The position numbers were made by a program, and so were the translations under genes. A stretch of DNA of 6,581 bases from Comamonas sp. lk (GTDB lineage Bacteria > Pseudomonadota > Gammaproteobacteria > Burkholderiales > Burkholderiaceae_C). The notes under the pieces were generated by a model that searched no databases, was not told the DNA's origin, and worked only from the letters and a program-made list of their open reading frames with translations. This document shows positions 1 through 5,662 of the stretch, piece after piece; position 1 is the first letter of the stretch; every line of letters begins with the position of its first letter. The DNA lies in contig CAMDKE010000159.1 of assembly GCA_945901215.1 (NCBI GenBank), positions 1-6,581 on the forward strand, in the 5' to 3' direction.

Positions 1-1
1 C

Positions 2-655
2 ACCCCGTTTGGCCACTCCGATTACCAGACCATCGTGGCTGACATCAAGAAGTTCTCCGCGGGTGGCAAGACCGCCGTGGTGTCCACCATCAATGGTGAC
101 TCCAACGTGCCGTTCTACAAAGAACTCGGTAACGCCGGCCTCAAAGCCAAAGACGTTCCGGTGGTCGCCTTCTCCGTGGGTGAAGAAGAGCTGCGCGGCG
201 TGGACACCAAGCCGCTGGTCGGCCACTTGGCTGCATGGAACTACTTCATGAGCATCAAGAACCCGACCAACGACGCTTTCATCAAGAAGTGGTCCGACTA
301 CGCCAAGGCCAAGGGCATCGCTGGACACAAAGACAAGCCTTTGACCAACGACCCGATGGAAGCCACTTACATCGGCATCAACATGTGGAAGCAAGCGGTT
401 GAAAAAGCCAAGTCCACCGACGTGGACAAGGTCATCGCCGCCATGGCCGGTCAAACCTTCACCGCACCCAGCGGCATCACGTCCAAGATGGACGAGAAGA
501 ACCACCACTTGCACAAGTCGGTGTTCATTGGTGAGATCAAGGCCGACGGCCAGTTCAACGTGGTGTGGAAGACGCCTGGTCCGGTCAAGGCCAAACCATG
601 GTCTCCGTTTATCGAAGGTAACGACAAGAAGCCTGACGAGCCTGTAAAGAAATAA
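2..655 (+). CDS. urtA: UrtA, urea ABC transporter substrate-binding protein (3' part)
   Basis: This is the C-terminal 217 residues of a periplasmic branched-chain-amino-acid-type binding protein of the UrtA family. It would capture urea (or short-chain amides) and deliver it to the UrtBC channel. The frame is open to the window edge, so the gene begins upstream; a GTG inside it at 35 is not a real start. UrtA proteins are about 400-430 residues, so roughly the first half, with the signal peptide, is missing. Recognisable stretches are TINGDSNVPFYKELGNAG, VAFSVGEEELRG, HLAAWNYFMSI, DPMEATYIGINMW and, near the end, the HLHKSVFIGEI segment followed by VVWKTPGPVKAKPW. The lysine-rich tail and TAA stop are intact. 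The identification rests on these family-typical segments and on the urtBCDE genes behind it. The promoter lies outside the window. Confidence 0.95.
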   Translation, partial: TPFGHSDYQTIVADIKKFSAGGKTAVVSTINGDSNVPFYKELGNAGLKAKDVPVVAFSVGEEELRGVDTKPLVGHLAAWNYFMSIKNPTNDAFIKKWSDYAKAKGIAGHKDKPLTNDPMEATYIGINMWKQAVEKAKSTDVDKVIAAMAGQTFTAPSGITSKMDEKNHHLHKSVFIGEIKADGQFNVVWKTPGPVKAKPWSPFIEGNDKKPDEPVKK

Positions 656-679
656 GCACCGCCCTTCGGCGCTGAACCG

Positions 680-730
680 CCGTCGCAGCTTTTCGGGCGC
701 AGATTGGCCTGAAAGTTGCGACGGTTTTCT
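680..730 (+). terminator. Intrinsic-terminator-like hairpin between urtA and urtB
   Basis: The left arm (680-698) pairs with the right arm (707-724) around an 8-nt loop (699-706). The base is CCGTCGCAGC against GTTGCGACGG with one G-U pair. The stem continues through three T-A pairs, one bulged T, and CGGGC against GCCTG with a G-U pair. TTTTCTTATTT follows directly. This is a textbook intrinsic terminator 25 bp after the urtA stop. Because urtB follows in the same direction only 22 bp later with no obvious promoter between, it probably acts as a partial terminator, letting the binding protein be made in excess over the membrane and ATPase subunits. Confidence 0.85.
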
Positions 731-736
731 TATTTA

Positions 737-741
737 TAGGA
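737..741 (+). promoter_or_regulatory. Ribosome binding site of urtB
   Basis: TAGGA lies 5 nt before the ATG at 747. It is the best Shine-Dalgarno match near any candidate urtB start. It supports initiation at 747, upstream of the inserted repeats, rather than at the GTG at 1353. It also overlaps the T-rich tail region of the preceding terminator hairpin. Confidence 0.6.
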
Positions 742-746
742 CTCTG

Positions 747-2951
747 ATGAGATTCAACGTGTTTTCGAAAACCTCAACGGGGGCCGGTGGGTTATGTCTG
801 CCTTTTGGTGTTCTCCCCACTCTCTCCCCCAACCCCTCTCTCGCCCAGCGGGCGAGAGAGGGGGGCCAAAGTCCACATTTGGTTTTGTCGCGTCGGCTAG
901 CCTTCTACTGGCGTGGCGCCCAGTCGTCGGCGCACGAAAAAAGTGCAAATGGCAAACTCTCCACAGAAGTAGCCAGTGGTGCCGTGGCCGGGGCGAAAAA
1001 ACCAAATGTGGCTGTCCGCTCCCCCTTTCTACCCCGCCGGGGTGGAAAGGGGGCCGGGGGGATAGGGAGGTGGGGTTTGCCCACTCTCTCCCCCAACCCC
1101 TCTCTCGCCCAGCGGGCGAGAGAGGGGGGCCAAAGTCCACATTTGGTTTTGTCGCGTCGGCTAGCCTCCTACTGGCGTGACACCCGGTCGCTGGCGTATG
1201 AGAATTTCGTTGCGAGCCAGGCCACCAAAGCAGTGGCCTGTGGTGCCTTGGCCGAAGCGCAGAAACCAAATGTGGCTGTCCGCTCCCCCTTTCTACCCCG
1301 CCGGGGTGGAAAGGGGGCTGGGGGGATAGGGGGGGAAAGCAAACCCTTAAAAGTGAGATTCGCACTTCAGCGCGCACTGTGGATAAGCGTGATGACCCTG
1401 TTCAGCGCTGGCGCGAGCTTCGCCCTCACCGCAGAGCAGGCGCAAAAAATGGCCATTGGCGACGCAGACGCACGCATTGAAGCCCTGCAGACCGCGGTGC
1501 AAAACCCAGACGCTCAAACCCTGGTGTTTATGCAAGCCTTGGCCGACGGTACGGTCAAAGTGGTGGACGGCAAGCCGATCGTCGTACAAGGCGATAAAGC
1601 ATTGGATGCAAGCAGCGGTGCGCCGCTCAGCATCACCGCCGACGCGCTGCAAGCTGCCGAAGACGCGATGGTGAACAACCGCATGCGTGGCGAAATCGAC
1701 AACGCGCTGGCTGCGCTCAAACTACTAAGCGCCGACCCCGCGTTGCGCCGCGAGGCAGCCAAGGCCCTGCAAGGTCAGGTGAGCGACGCGCAATTGCCTT
1801 TGATCGACAAGGCGCTGGCGCAAGAAACCGAGTCCGATATCCGCGACCGCCTGGGCCTGCTGCGCGCGGCAGCCTTGCTGTCCAGCGAAGATCCCGCCAA
1901 GCGCCAGCAAGCCGCAACGCTGCTGGGCCAAAGCGCGCAGGCCGCGACCCAAACCTTGCTGGCGGAGCGGCTGCAAGTCGAGACCGACCCCAATGTCAAA
2001 CAAGCGTTGTTTAAAAGCCTGCGCGAGGTCAAAGACCGCCTGGCCTGGGGCGACCGCTTGGGCGCGATCTTCAGCGGCATCAGTCTGGGCTCCATCCTGC
2101 TGCTGGTGGCGCTGGGGCTGGCGATTACCTACGGCCTGATGGGCGTGATCAACATGGCGCACGGCGAGCTGATGATGATTGGCGCCTATGCCACTTACGT
2201 GGTGCAAGGCGTGTTTCAAAAATACCTGCCGGGCGCCTTTGAGTGGTATTTGCTAGCCAGCGTGCCGGTGGCGTTTTTGGTCTCAGCCCTGGTAGGCGCG
2301 GCGCTGGAGCGTGGCGTCATTCGTTTCCTTTACGGCCGCCCGCTGGAGACGCTGCTGGCCACCTGGGGCATCAGCCTGATGCTGATGCAAGGCGTGCGCA
2401 CCCTGTTTGGCGCGCAAAACGTGGGCGTAGAGAACCCCAGTTGGATGAGCGGCGGCATCCAACTCATGGGTAATTTGTCGCTGCCTTACAACCGCATCAT
2501 CATCATCGTCTTTGCCTTAAGCGTGCTGGCTGCCGTGGCCCTGTTGGTGGGCAAAACGCGCTTGGGCCTGTTTGTGCGCGCCGTTACACAAAACCGCCCA
2601 ATAGCTTCTTGCATGGGCGTTAACACCGCGCGCATTGATACCTACGCCTTTGCCCTCGGCTCGGGCATCGCAGGCCTGGCGGGCTGCGCGCTCAGCCAGG
2701 TGGGCAATGTGGGCCCGGACCTGGGCCAAAGCTACATCGTGGACGCCTTTATGGTGGTGGTGCTCGGTGGCGTGGGCCAGCTTGCGGGCACCGTGGTGGC
2801 GGCCCTGGGCTTGGGCGTGCTCAACAAGTTTCTCGAAGGCTTGGCGGGCGCGGTGCTGGCCAAGATTGCTGTGCTGCTGCTCATCATCATATTCATCCAA
2901 AAGCGCCCCCAAGGCATTTTTGCCATGAAGGGCCGGAGTGCCGAAGCATGA
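747..2951 (+). CDS. urtB: UrtB, urea ABC transporter permease, with a 202-residue inserted N-terminus
   Basis: LivH-type inner-membrane permease that forms half of the urea channel with UrtC. As read from the ATG at 747 it has 734 residues. Residues 4-202 are encoded by inserted repeat DNA. A signal-peptide-like stretch lies at 203-226 (RFALQRALW, then a hydrophobic run ending GASFA). An alanine-rich, helical, HEAT-like region spans about 228-440, and the multi-span permease domain about 445-734. That domain holds the GVINMAHGE motif (466-474) and the loop around DAFMVVVLGGVGQLAGT. Counted from the GTG at 1353 the protein has 532 residues, the usual size for proteobacterial UrtB, so the extra 202 are an acquired addition. 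The 747 start has the only good ribosome binding site; 1353 has none at proper spacing. The last 4 bp overlap urtC. Family call is very secure; the in vivo start is not. Confidence 0.93.
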   Translation: MRFNVFSKTSTGAGGLCLPFGVLPTLSPNPSLAQRAREGGQSPHLVLSRRLAFYWRGAQSSAHEKSANGKLSTEVASGAVAGAKKPNVAVRSPFLPRRGGKGAGGIGRWGLPTLSPNPSLAQRAREGGQSPHLVLSRRLASYWRDTRSLAYENFVASQATKAVACGALAEAQKPNVAVRSPFLPRRGGKGAGGIGGESKPLKVRFALQRALWISVMTLFSAGASFALTAEQAQKMAIGDADARIEALQTAVQNPDAQTLVFMQALADGTVKVVDGKPIVVQGDKALDASSGAPLSITADALQAAEDAMVNNRMRGEIDNALAALKLLSADPALRREAAKALQGQVSDAQLPLIDKALAQETESDIRDRLGLLRAAALLSSEDPAKRQQAATLLGQSAQAATQTLLAERLQVETDPNVKQALFKSLREVKDRLAWGDRLGAIFSGISLGSILLLVALGLAITYGLMGVINMAHGELMMIGAYATYVVQGVFQKYLPGAFEWYLLASVPVAFLVSALVGAALERGVIRFLYGRPLETLLATWGISLMLMQGVRTLFGAQNVGVENPSWMSGGIQLMGNLSLPYNRIIIIVFALSVLAAVALLVGKTRLGLFVRAVTQNRPIASCMGVNTARIDTYAFALGSGIAGLAGCALSQVGNVGPDLGQSYIVDAFMVVVLGGVGQLAGTVVAALGLGVLNKFLEGLAGAVLAKIAVLLLIIIFIQKRPQGIFAMKGRSAEA
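748..755. repeat. Left copy of 8-bp direct repeat TGAGATTC
   Basis: TGAGATTC begins inside the urtB ATG and covers codons 2-3. An identical copy lies at 1354-1361, where it is again read as Arg-Phe. The pair brackets the inserted repeat DNA and is best explained as a target-site duplication. Confidence 0.7.
761..772. repeat. 12-bp perfect palindrome near the left edge of the insert
   Basis: GTTTTCGAAAAC is its own reverse complement and lies 5 bp inside the left boundary of the insert, 14 bp after the urtB start codon. It could be part of an element end or a protein-binding site. Nothing else in the sequence assigns a role. Confidence 0.5.
816..1070. repeat. Repeat unit A: two inverted hairpin modules around a spacer (REPIN-like)
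   Basis: The left module holds a perfect 14-bp hairpin with a 3-nt loop (833-846 against 850-863), then CCACATTTGGTTTT (873-886). The right module is in the opposite orientation: AAAACCAAATGTGG (998-1011) is the exact reverse complement of the left arm, followed by a 15-bp hairpin with one G-T pair and loop GCC (1021-1035 against 1039-1053). The left module (71 nt) and the reverse complement of the right module (73 nt) share the same plan: C-rich outer flank, hairpin, short linker, identical 14-nt arm. About 111 bp of spacer lie between the arms. Inverted palindromic modules around a variable spacer match the general design of REPIN/BIME repeats; assignment to a named family is not possible here. 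Confidence 0.8.
1080..1334. repeat. Repeat unit B: second tandem copy, 264-bp period
   Basis: It is the direct repeat of unit A at an exact offset of 264 bp (88 codons). The first 88 nt (1080-1167) are identical to 816-903. The right end (1263-1331) matches 999-1067 except for one C/T difference at 1319. The spacer 1168-1262 has the same length as in A but only about 65% identity by hand count. Hairpins are at 1097-1110/1114-1127 and 1285-1299/1303-1317. The long-range arms are 1137-1149 and 1263-1275. Because the period is a multiple of three, the same peptide is repeated in UrtB. Confidence 0.85.
1353..1424 (+). other. Displaced UrtB signal-peptide segment and alternative GTG start
   Basis: The segment starts with GTG AGA TTC and encodes a basic n-region (R, Q, R), a hydrophobic stretch ALWISVMTLF and a plausible signal peptidase site after SFA (Ser at -3, Ala at -1), followed by LTAEQ. 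In a normal UrtB this is the N-terminus; here it is at residues 203-226 of the long reading frame. The GTG could serve as a start, but the nearest G-rich purine run (1329-1338) ends about 14 nt upstream, too far for a good Shine-Dalgarno. Joining ATGAGATTC (747-755) to 1362 recreates a normal start. Confidence 0.65.
1354..1361. repeat. Right copy of 8-bp direct repeat TGAGATTC
   Basis: It is identical to 748-755 and in the same codon phase. The bases just outside differ (A/A around the left copy, G/G around the right copy), so the match is exactly 8 bp, a plausible target-duplication size. Confidence 0.7.
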
Positions 2952-4060
2952 CGCCACTCGTTTTACCCACGCCGGCCCCCGTGTTGTCGCGCACCGGCTG
3001 GGCCGTCTGGCTGGCCGCGCTGGCGCTGTTGTGCGGCCTGGTGCCGGTGCTTAACTTGCTGGTGCCCGAGGACAGCGTTTTTCACTTGAGTGACTTTGCC
3101 GTCGGCCTGGTCGCCAAGATCATGTGCTACGCCATGTGTGCGCTGGCCATGGACCTGATCTGGGGCTATACCGGCATTTTGAGCCTGGGCCATGGCCTGT
3201 TTTTTGCGCTCGGCGGCTACGCCATGGGCATGTACCTGATGCGCCAGATTGGCCTGGACGGCAATTACAAAAGCGCCTTGCCCGACTTCATGGTGTTTCT
3301 GGACTGGAAAGAGCTGCCCTGGCATTGGGCGCTGAGCGGCAGCTTGCCCGCCACACTTTTTCTGGTGGTGGCGGTGCCGGGGCTGGTGGCGCTGGTGTTT
3401 GGCTTTTTTGCCTTTCGCTCGCGCATCAAGGGCGTGTACTTTTCCATCATCACCCAGGCGCTCACCTTTGCCGCCATGCTGCTGTTCTTTCGCAATGAGA
3501 CGGGTTTTGGCGGCAACAACGGCTTTACCGATTTCAAGCGGCTCGCAGGCATCACCATCGCCACGCCGGGCATGCGGATGTTTTTGTTTGTGCTGACGGC
3601 GGCGTTTCTGCTGGGCTTTTATTTGCTGGCGCGCTGGCTGGTGGCGTCCAAGTTTGGCCGGGTGCTGCAAGCCATTCGCGACGCTGAGTCGCGTGTCATG
3701 TTCAGCGGCTACTCACCGCTGGGCTACAAGCTGGCCATCTGGACGCTCTCGGCCATGGTCTGCGGCGTGGCCGGCGCCCTGTATGTGCCCCAGGTCGGCA
3801 TCATCAACCCCGGCGAAATGAGCCCGGCCAACTCGATTGAGATTGCGGTCTGGGCCGCAGTGGGGGGGCGCGCCACGCTGATTGGCCCCATCATCGGCGC
3901 CTTTTTGGTCAATGGCGCCAAGAGCTGGCTCACCGTCACTTACCCCGAGTTTTGGCTTTACTTCCTCGGGGCCTTGTTCATTGGCGTCACCCTCTACCTG
4001 CCCCAGGGTGTGGTGGGCTTGGTGCGCAAACTGCGCAAACTGCGCAAAGGCCAGGCATGA
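2948..4060 (+). CDS. urtC: UrtC, urea ABC transporter permease
   Basis: LivM-type inner-membrane permease of 370 residues, the partner of UrtB in the urea channel. An N-terminal hydrophobic segment (about 16-40) is followed by the LivM-family motif GYTGILSLGHGLFFALGGY at 73-91. Further membrane spans follow, then a polar segment with FRNETGFGGNNGFTDFKRLAG, and a C-terminal permease half containing QAIRDAESRVMFSGY and EIAVWAAVGGRATLIGP. Length is normal for the family. The ATG shares ATGA with the urtB stop (4-bp overlap), and GGAG at 2935-2938 gives a ribosome binding site 9 nt upstream, so this start is well supported. The C-terminus ends in a short basic repeat (VRKLRKLRKGQA) encoded by three near-identical CTGCGCAAA-type units. 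Its end overlaps urtD by 4 bp, indicating coupled translation. Confidence 0.96.
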   Translation: MTPLVLPTPAPVLSRTGWAVWLAALALLCGLVPVLNLLVPEDSVFHLSDFAVGLVAKIMCYAMCALAMDLIWGYTGILSLGHGLFFALGGYAMGMYLMRQIGLDGNYKSALPDFMVFLDWKELPWHWALSGSLPATLFLVVAVPGLVALVFGFFAFRSRIKGVYFSIITQALTFAAMLLFFRNETGFGGNNGFTDFKRLAGITIATPGMRMFLFVLTAAFLLGFYLLARWLVASKFGRVLQAIRDAESRVMFSGYSPLGYKLAIWTLSAMVCGVAGALYVPQVGIINPGEMSPANSIEIAVWAAVGGRATLIGPIIGAFLVNGAKSWLTVTYPEFWLYFLGALFIGVTLYLPQGVVGLVRKLRKLRKGQA

Positions 4061-4935
4061 CCCCCGATTTATTAGAGCAAGGCGCCCAGCGCCTGCAAGC
4101 GCGCGCCACGTCCCAGCCGACCAGTGGCCAGACCGCATCGGGCGGCCACGACGCCGGGTTTTCGCGGGTGCGCACCTCGCAAGAGGTGGATGTCTCGCAC
4201 GGCCGCATTCTGTATCTGGAAGACGTGAACGTCAGCTTTGACGGCTTCAAGGCGATCAAGCACCTGTCGCTGGACATTGCACCCGGCGAACTGCGCTGCA
4301 TCATCGGCCCCAACGGTGCGGGCAAGACCACGATGATGGACATCATCACCGGCAAAACCCGGCCCGACTCGGGCACCGTGTTCTTTGGTAGCACCATTGA
4401 TTTGCTGCGCCACAGCGAACCCGAGATCGCCCAGCTGGGCATTGGTCGCAAGTTCCAAAAGCCCACGGTGTTTGAGCAGCTCACGGTGTATGAAAACCTG
4501 GAGCTGGCGCTCAAAACCCACAAGGGCGTGCGCGCCTCGGTGTTCTTTAAGCGCAGTTCCGAGCAAGCCCAGCGGCTAGTCGAAGTCTTGCACACCATCC
4601 ACCTTCAGGACAGCCTGAACCGCCAGGCTGGCCTGCTCAGCCACGGGCAAAAGCAGTGGCTGGAAATCGGCATGCTGTTGACGCAAGACCCCAAGCTGCT
4701 GCTGCTGGACGAACCCGTGGCCGGCATGACTGACCAGGAAACCGAACGCACCGCCGAGTTGTTTTTAAGCCTCAAGGGCAAGCACTCGCTGGTGGTGGTG
4801 GAGCACGACATGACCTTCATCAAGGCCATCTCCGACACCGTAACCGTGCTGTGTGAAGGCTCGGTGTTGGCCCAAGGGCCGCTGGCCCAGGTACAGGCCG
4901 ATGAGCGGGTGATTGAAGTTTATTTGGGGCGCTAA
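4057..4935 (+). CDS. urtD: UrtD, urea ABC transporter ATP-binding protein
   Basis: LivG-type ATPase of 292 residues that powers urea import with UrtE on the cytoplasmic side of UrtBC. All nucleotide-binding motifs are present: Walker A GPNGAGKT (84-91), a Q-loop in GRKFQKP, the signature LSHGQKQ (194-200), Walker B LLLLDEP (214-220) with catalytic Glu219, and the switch His250 in VVEHD. The His in LSHGQ instead of LSGGQ is typical of UrtD. The start at 4057 was chosen because it shares ATGA with the urtC stop and has AAAGG 6 nt upstream; the frame remains open further upstream inside urtC, but that would force a 35-residue extension. Residues 1-48 are a polar, low-complexity leader before the ABC fold begins at ILYLEDVNVSF. 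No other ATG or other well-placed start lies between residue 1 and the fold. Confidence 0.95.
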   Translation: MTPDLLEQGAQRLQARATSQPTSGQTASGGHDAGFSRVRTSQEVDVSHGRILYLEDVNVSFDGFKAIKHLSLDIAPGELRCIIGPNGAGKTTMMDIITGKTRPDSGTVFFGSTIDLLRHSEPEIAQLGIGRKFQKPTVFEQLTVYENLELALKTHKGVRASVFFKRSSEQAQRLVEVLHTIHLQDSLNRQAGLLSHGQKQWLEIGMLLTQDPKLLLLDEPVAGMTDQETERTAELFLSLKGKHSLVVVEHDMTFIKAISDTVTVLCEGSVLAQGPLAQVQADERVIEVYLGR

Positions 4936-4939
4936 CACC

Positions 4940-5635
4940 ATGGGTTTGTCAGTCAAAGGAATCAACCAGTACTACGGCGGCTCGCACATCTTGCGCGACG
5001 TGAGCCTGGAGGCCACCCCCGGCAAAGTGACCGTGGTGCTGGGCCGCAACGGCGTGGGCAAAACCACGCTGCTCAAGTCGCTGATGGGCCTGGTGCCCAT
5101 CAAAACCGGCAGCATCGTGTTGGACGGCCAGGCGCTGCAAGGTGCCACACCCTTTGAGCGTGCCCGCGCAGGCTTTGGCTATGTGCCCCAAGGGCGCGAA
5201 ATTTTTGGTCGCCTTACGGTGCAGGAAAACCTGGCCATGGGCCTGGCGGGCAAACCCACCTCCACGCCGCTGCCGCCCGAGCTGTTTGAGTGGTTTCCGG
5301 TGCTGCATGAGATGCGCCACCGCCGGGGCGGCGACCTGTCAGGCGGCCAGCAGCAGCAGCTTGCCATTGCCCGCGCACTCGCCGCAGGTCCCAAGGTCTT
5401 GGTGCTCGATGAGCCGACTGAGGGCATTCAGCCCAGCATCATCAAAGACATTGGCCGGGTGATCCGCATGCTGGCCGACAAGGGCTCGATGGCAATCGTG
5501 CTGGTCGAGCAGTACTACGACTTTGCCCGCGAGCTGGCCGACGACTACATCGTGATGGAACGCGGCTCGGTGCTGGCGCAGGGGCGCGGCGCAAACATGG
5601 AAATTGACGGGGTGCGCGAGCTGGTCGCCATTTAA
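4940..5635 (+). CDS. urtE: UrtE, urea ABC transporter ATP-binding protein
   Basis: LivF-type ATPase of 231 residues, the second nucleotide-binding subunit of the urea importer. Motifs: Walker A GRNGVGKT (35-42), a Q-loop region GYVPQGREIFGRLTVQENL, signature LSGGQQQQ (133-140), and Walker B VLVLDEP (153-159) with Glu158. The H-loop position carries Gln191 (LVEQYYDFA) rather than His, as is usual in LivF/UrtE proteins, so it is not a defect. The ATG lies 4 nt after the urtD stop; the frame extends upstream to a TTG at 4913, but the ATG gives the family's usual N-terminus (short leader, then VKGINQYYGGSHIL). The ribosome binding site is weak, which fits translational coupling to urtD. It is the last gene of the operon in this orientation. 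Confidence 0.96.
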   Translation: MGLSVKGINQYYGGSHILRDVSLEATPGKVTVVLGRNGVGKTTLLKSLMGLVPIKTGSIVLDGQALQGATPFERARAGFGYVPQGREIFGRLTVQENLAMGLAGKPTSTPLPPELFEWFPVLHEMRHRRGGDLSGGQQQQLAIARALAAGPKVLVLDEPTEGIQPSIIKDIGRVIRMLADKGSMAIVLVEQYYDFARELADDYIVMERGSVLAQGRGANMEIDGVRELVAI

Positions 5636-5662
5636 GGCGTCAAGCGCCCGAAGTCCTCACCC
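5636..5662. other. 27-bp convergent gap between urtE and ureD
   Basis: The urtE and ureD stop codons face each other across 27 bp. I found no hairpin followed by a T-run on either strand, so how the two opposing transcripts end is not visible. Transcription may run into the neighbouring gene. Confidence 0.6.

Larger units (their letters stand above)
756..1361. mobile_element. 606-bp in-frame insertion of repeat DNA within the 5' end of urtB
   Basis: This segment separates codons 1-3 of urtB (ATG AGA TTC) from the rest of the signal peptide. The count includes the second copy of the 8-bp flanking repeat. Its length is 3 x 202, and it carries no stop codon in the urtB frame. It encodes no recognisable transposase or domain; the peptides are of the P-L-S-P-x-S-L-A-x-R-A-R-E type that such intergenic repeats give when translated. 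Contents: a 60-bp leader with a 12-bp palindrome, two tandem hairpin-rich repeat units (816-1070 and 1080-1334), and a 19-bp tail. No terminal inverted repeats were found at its outer edges, so it is not a standard insertion sequence. It behaves like a non-autonomous repeat element, or a product of repeat-mediated recombination. Confidence 0.75.

Noticed and set aside
816..1334. CRISPR array or tandem protein-repeat domain
   Set aside because: There are only two units of about 255 bp with internal inverted symmetry and no short regular repeats. The spacer differences change amino acids without the third-position bias expected of a selected protein domain.
756..1353. Complete insertion sequence
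   Set aside because: No transposase-like protein in any frame and no inverted repeats at the outer edges.
754..1377. 207-codon open frame on the - strand across the urtB insert
   Set aside because: It is the mirror of the repeat units (same 264-bp periodicity, same palindromes), has no ribosome binding site and resembles no protein. GC-rich palindromic repeats are often stop-free on both strands.
3952..4056. Upstream start for urtD inside urtC
   Set aside because: It would add 35 residues encoded entirely within urtC, out of frame with it. The ATG at 4057 overlaps the urtC stop and has a ribosome binding site.
4913..4939. TTG start for urtE inside urtD
   Set aside because: It adds 9 residues unlike UrtE N-termini; the ATG at 4940 gives the normal 231-residue protein.
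5504..5512. Missing H-loop histidine in UrtE (Gln191) as a sign of inactivation
   Set aside because: Glu-Gln at this place is the usual form in LivF/UrtE ATPases, and the Walker A, signature and Walker B motifs are intact.
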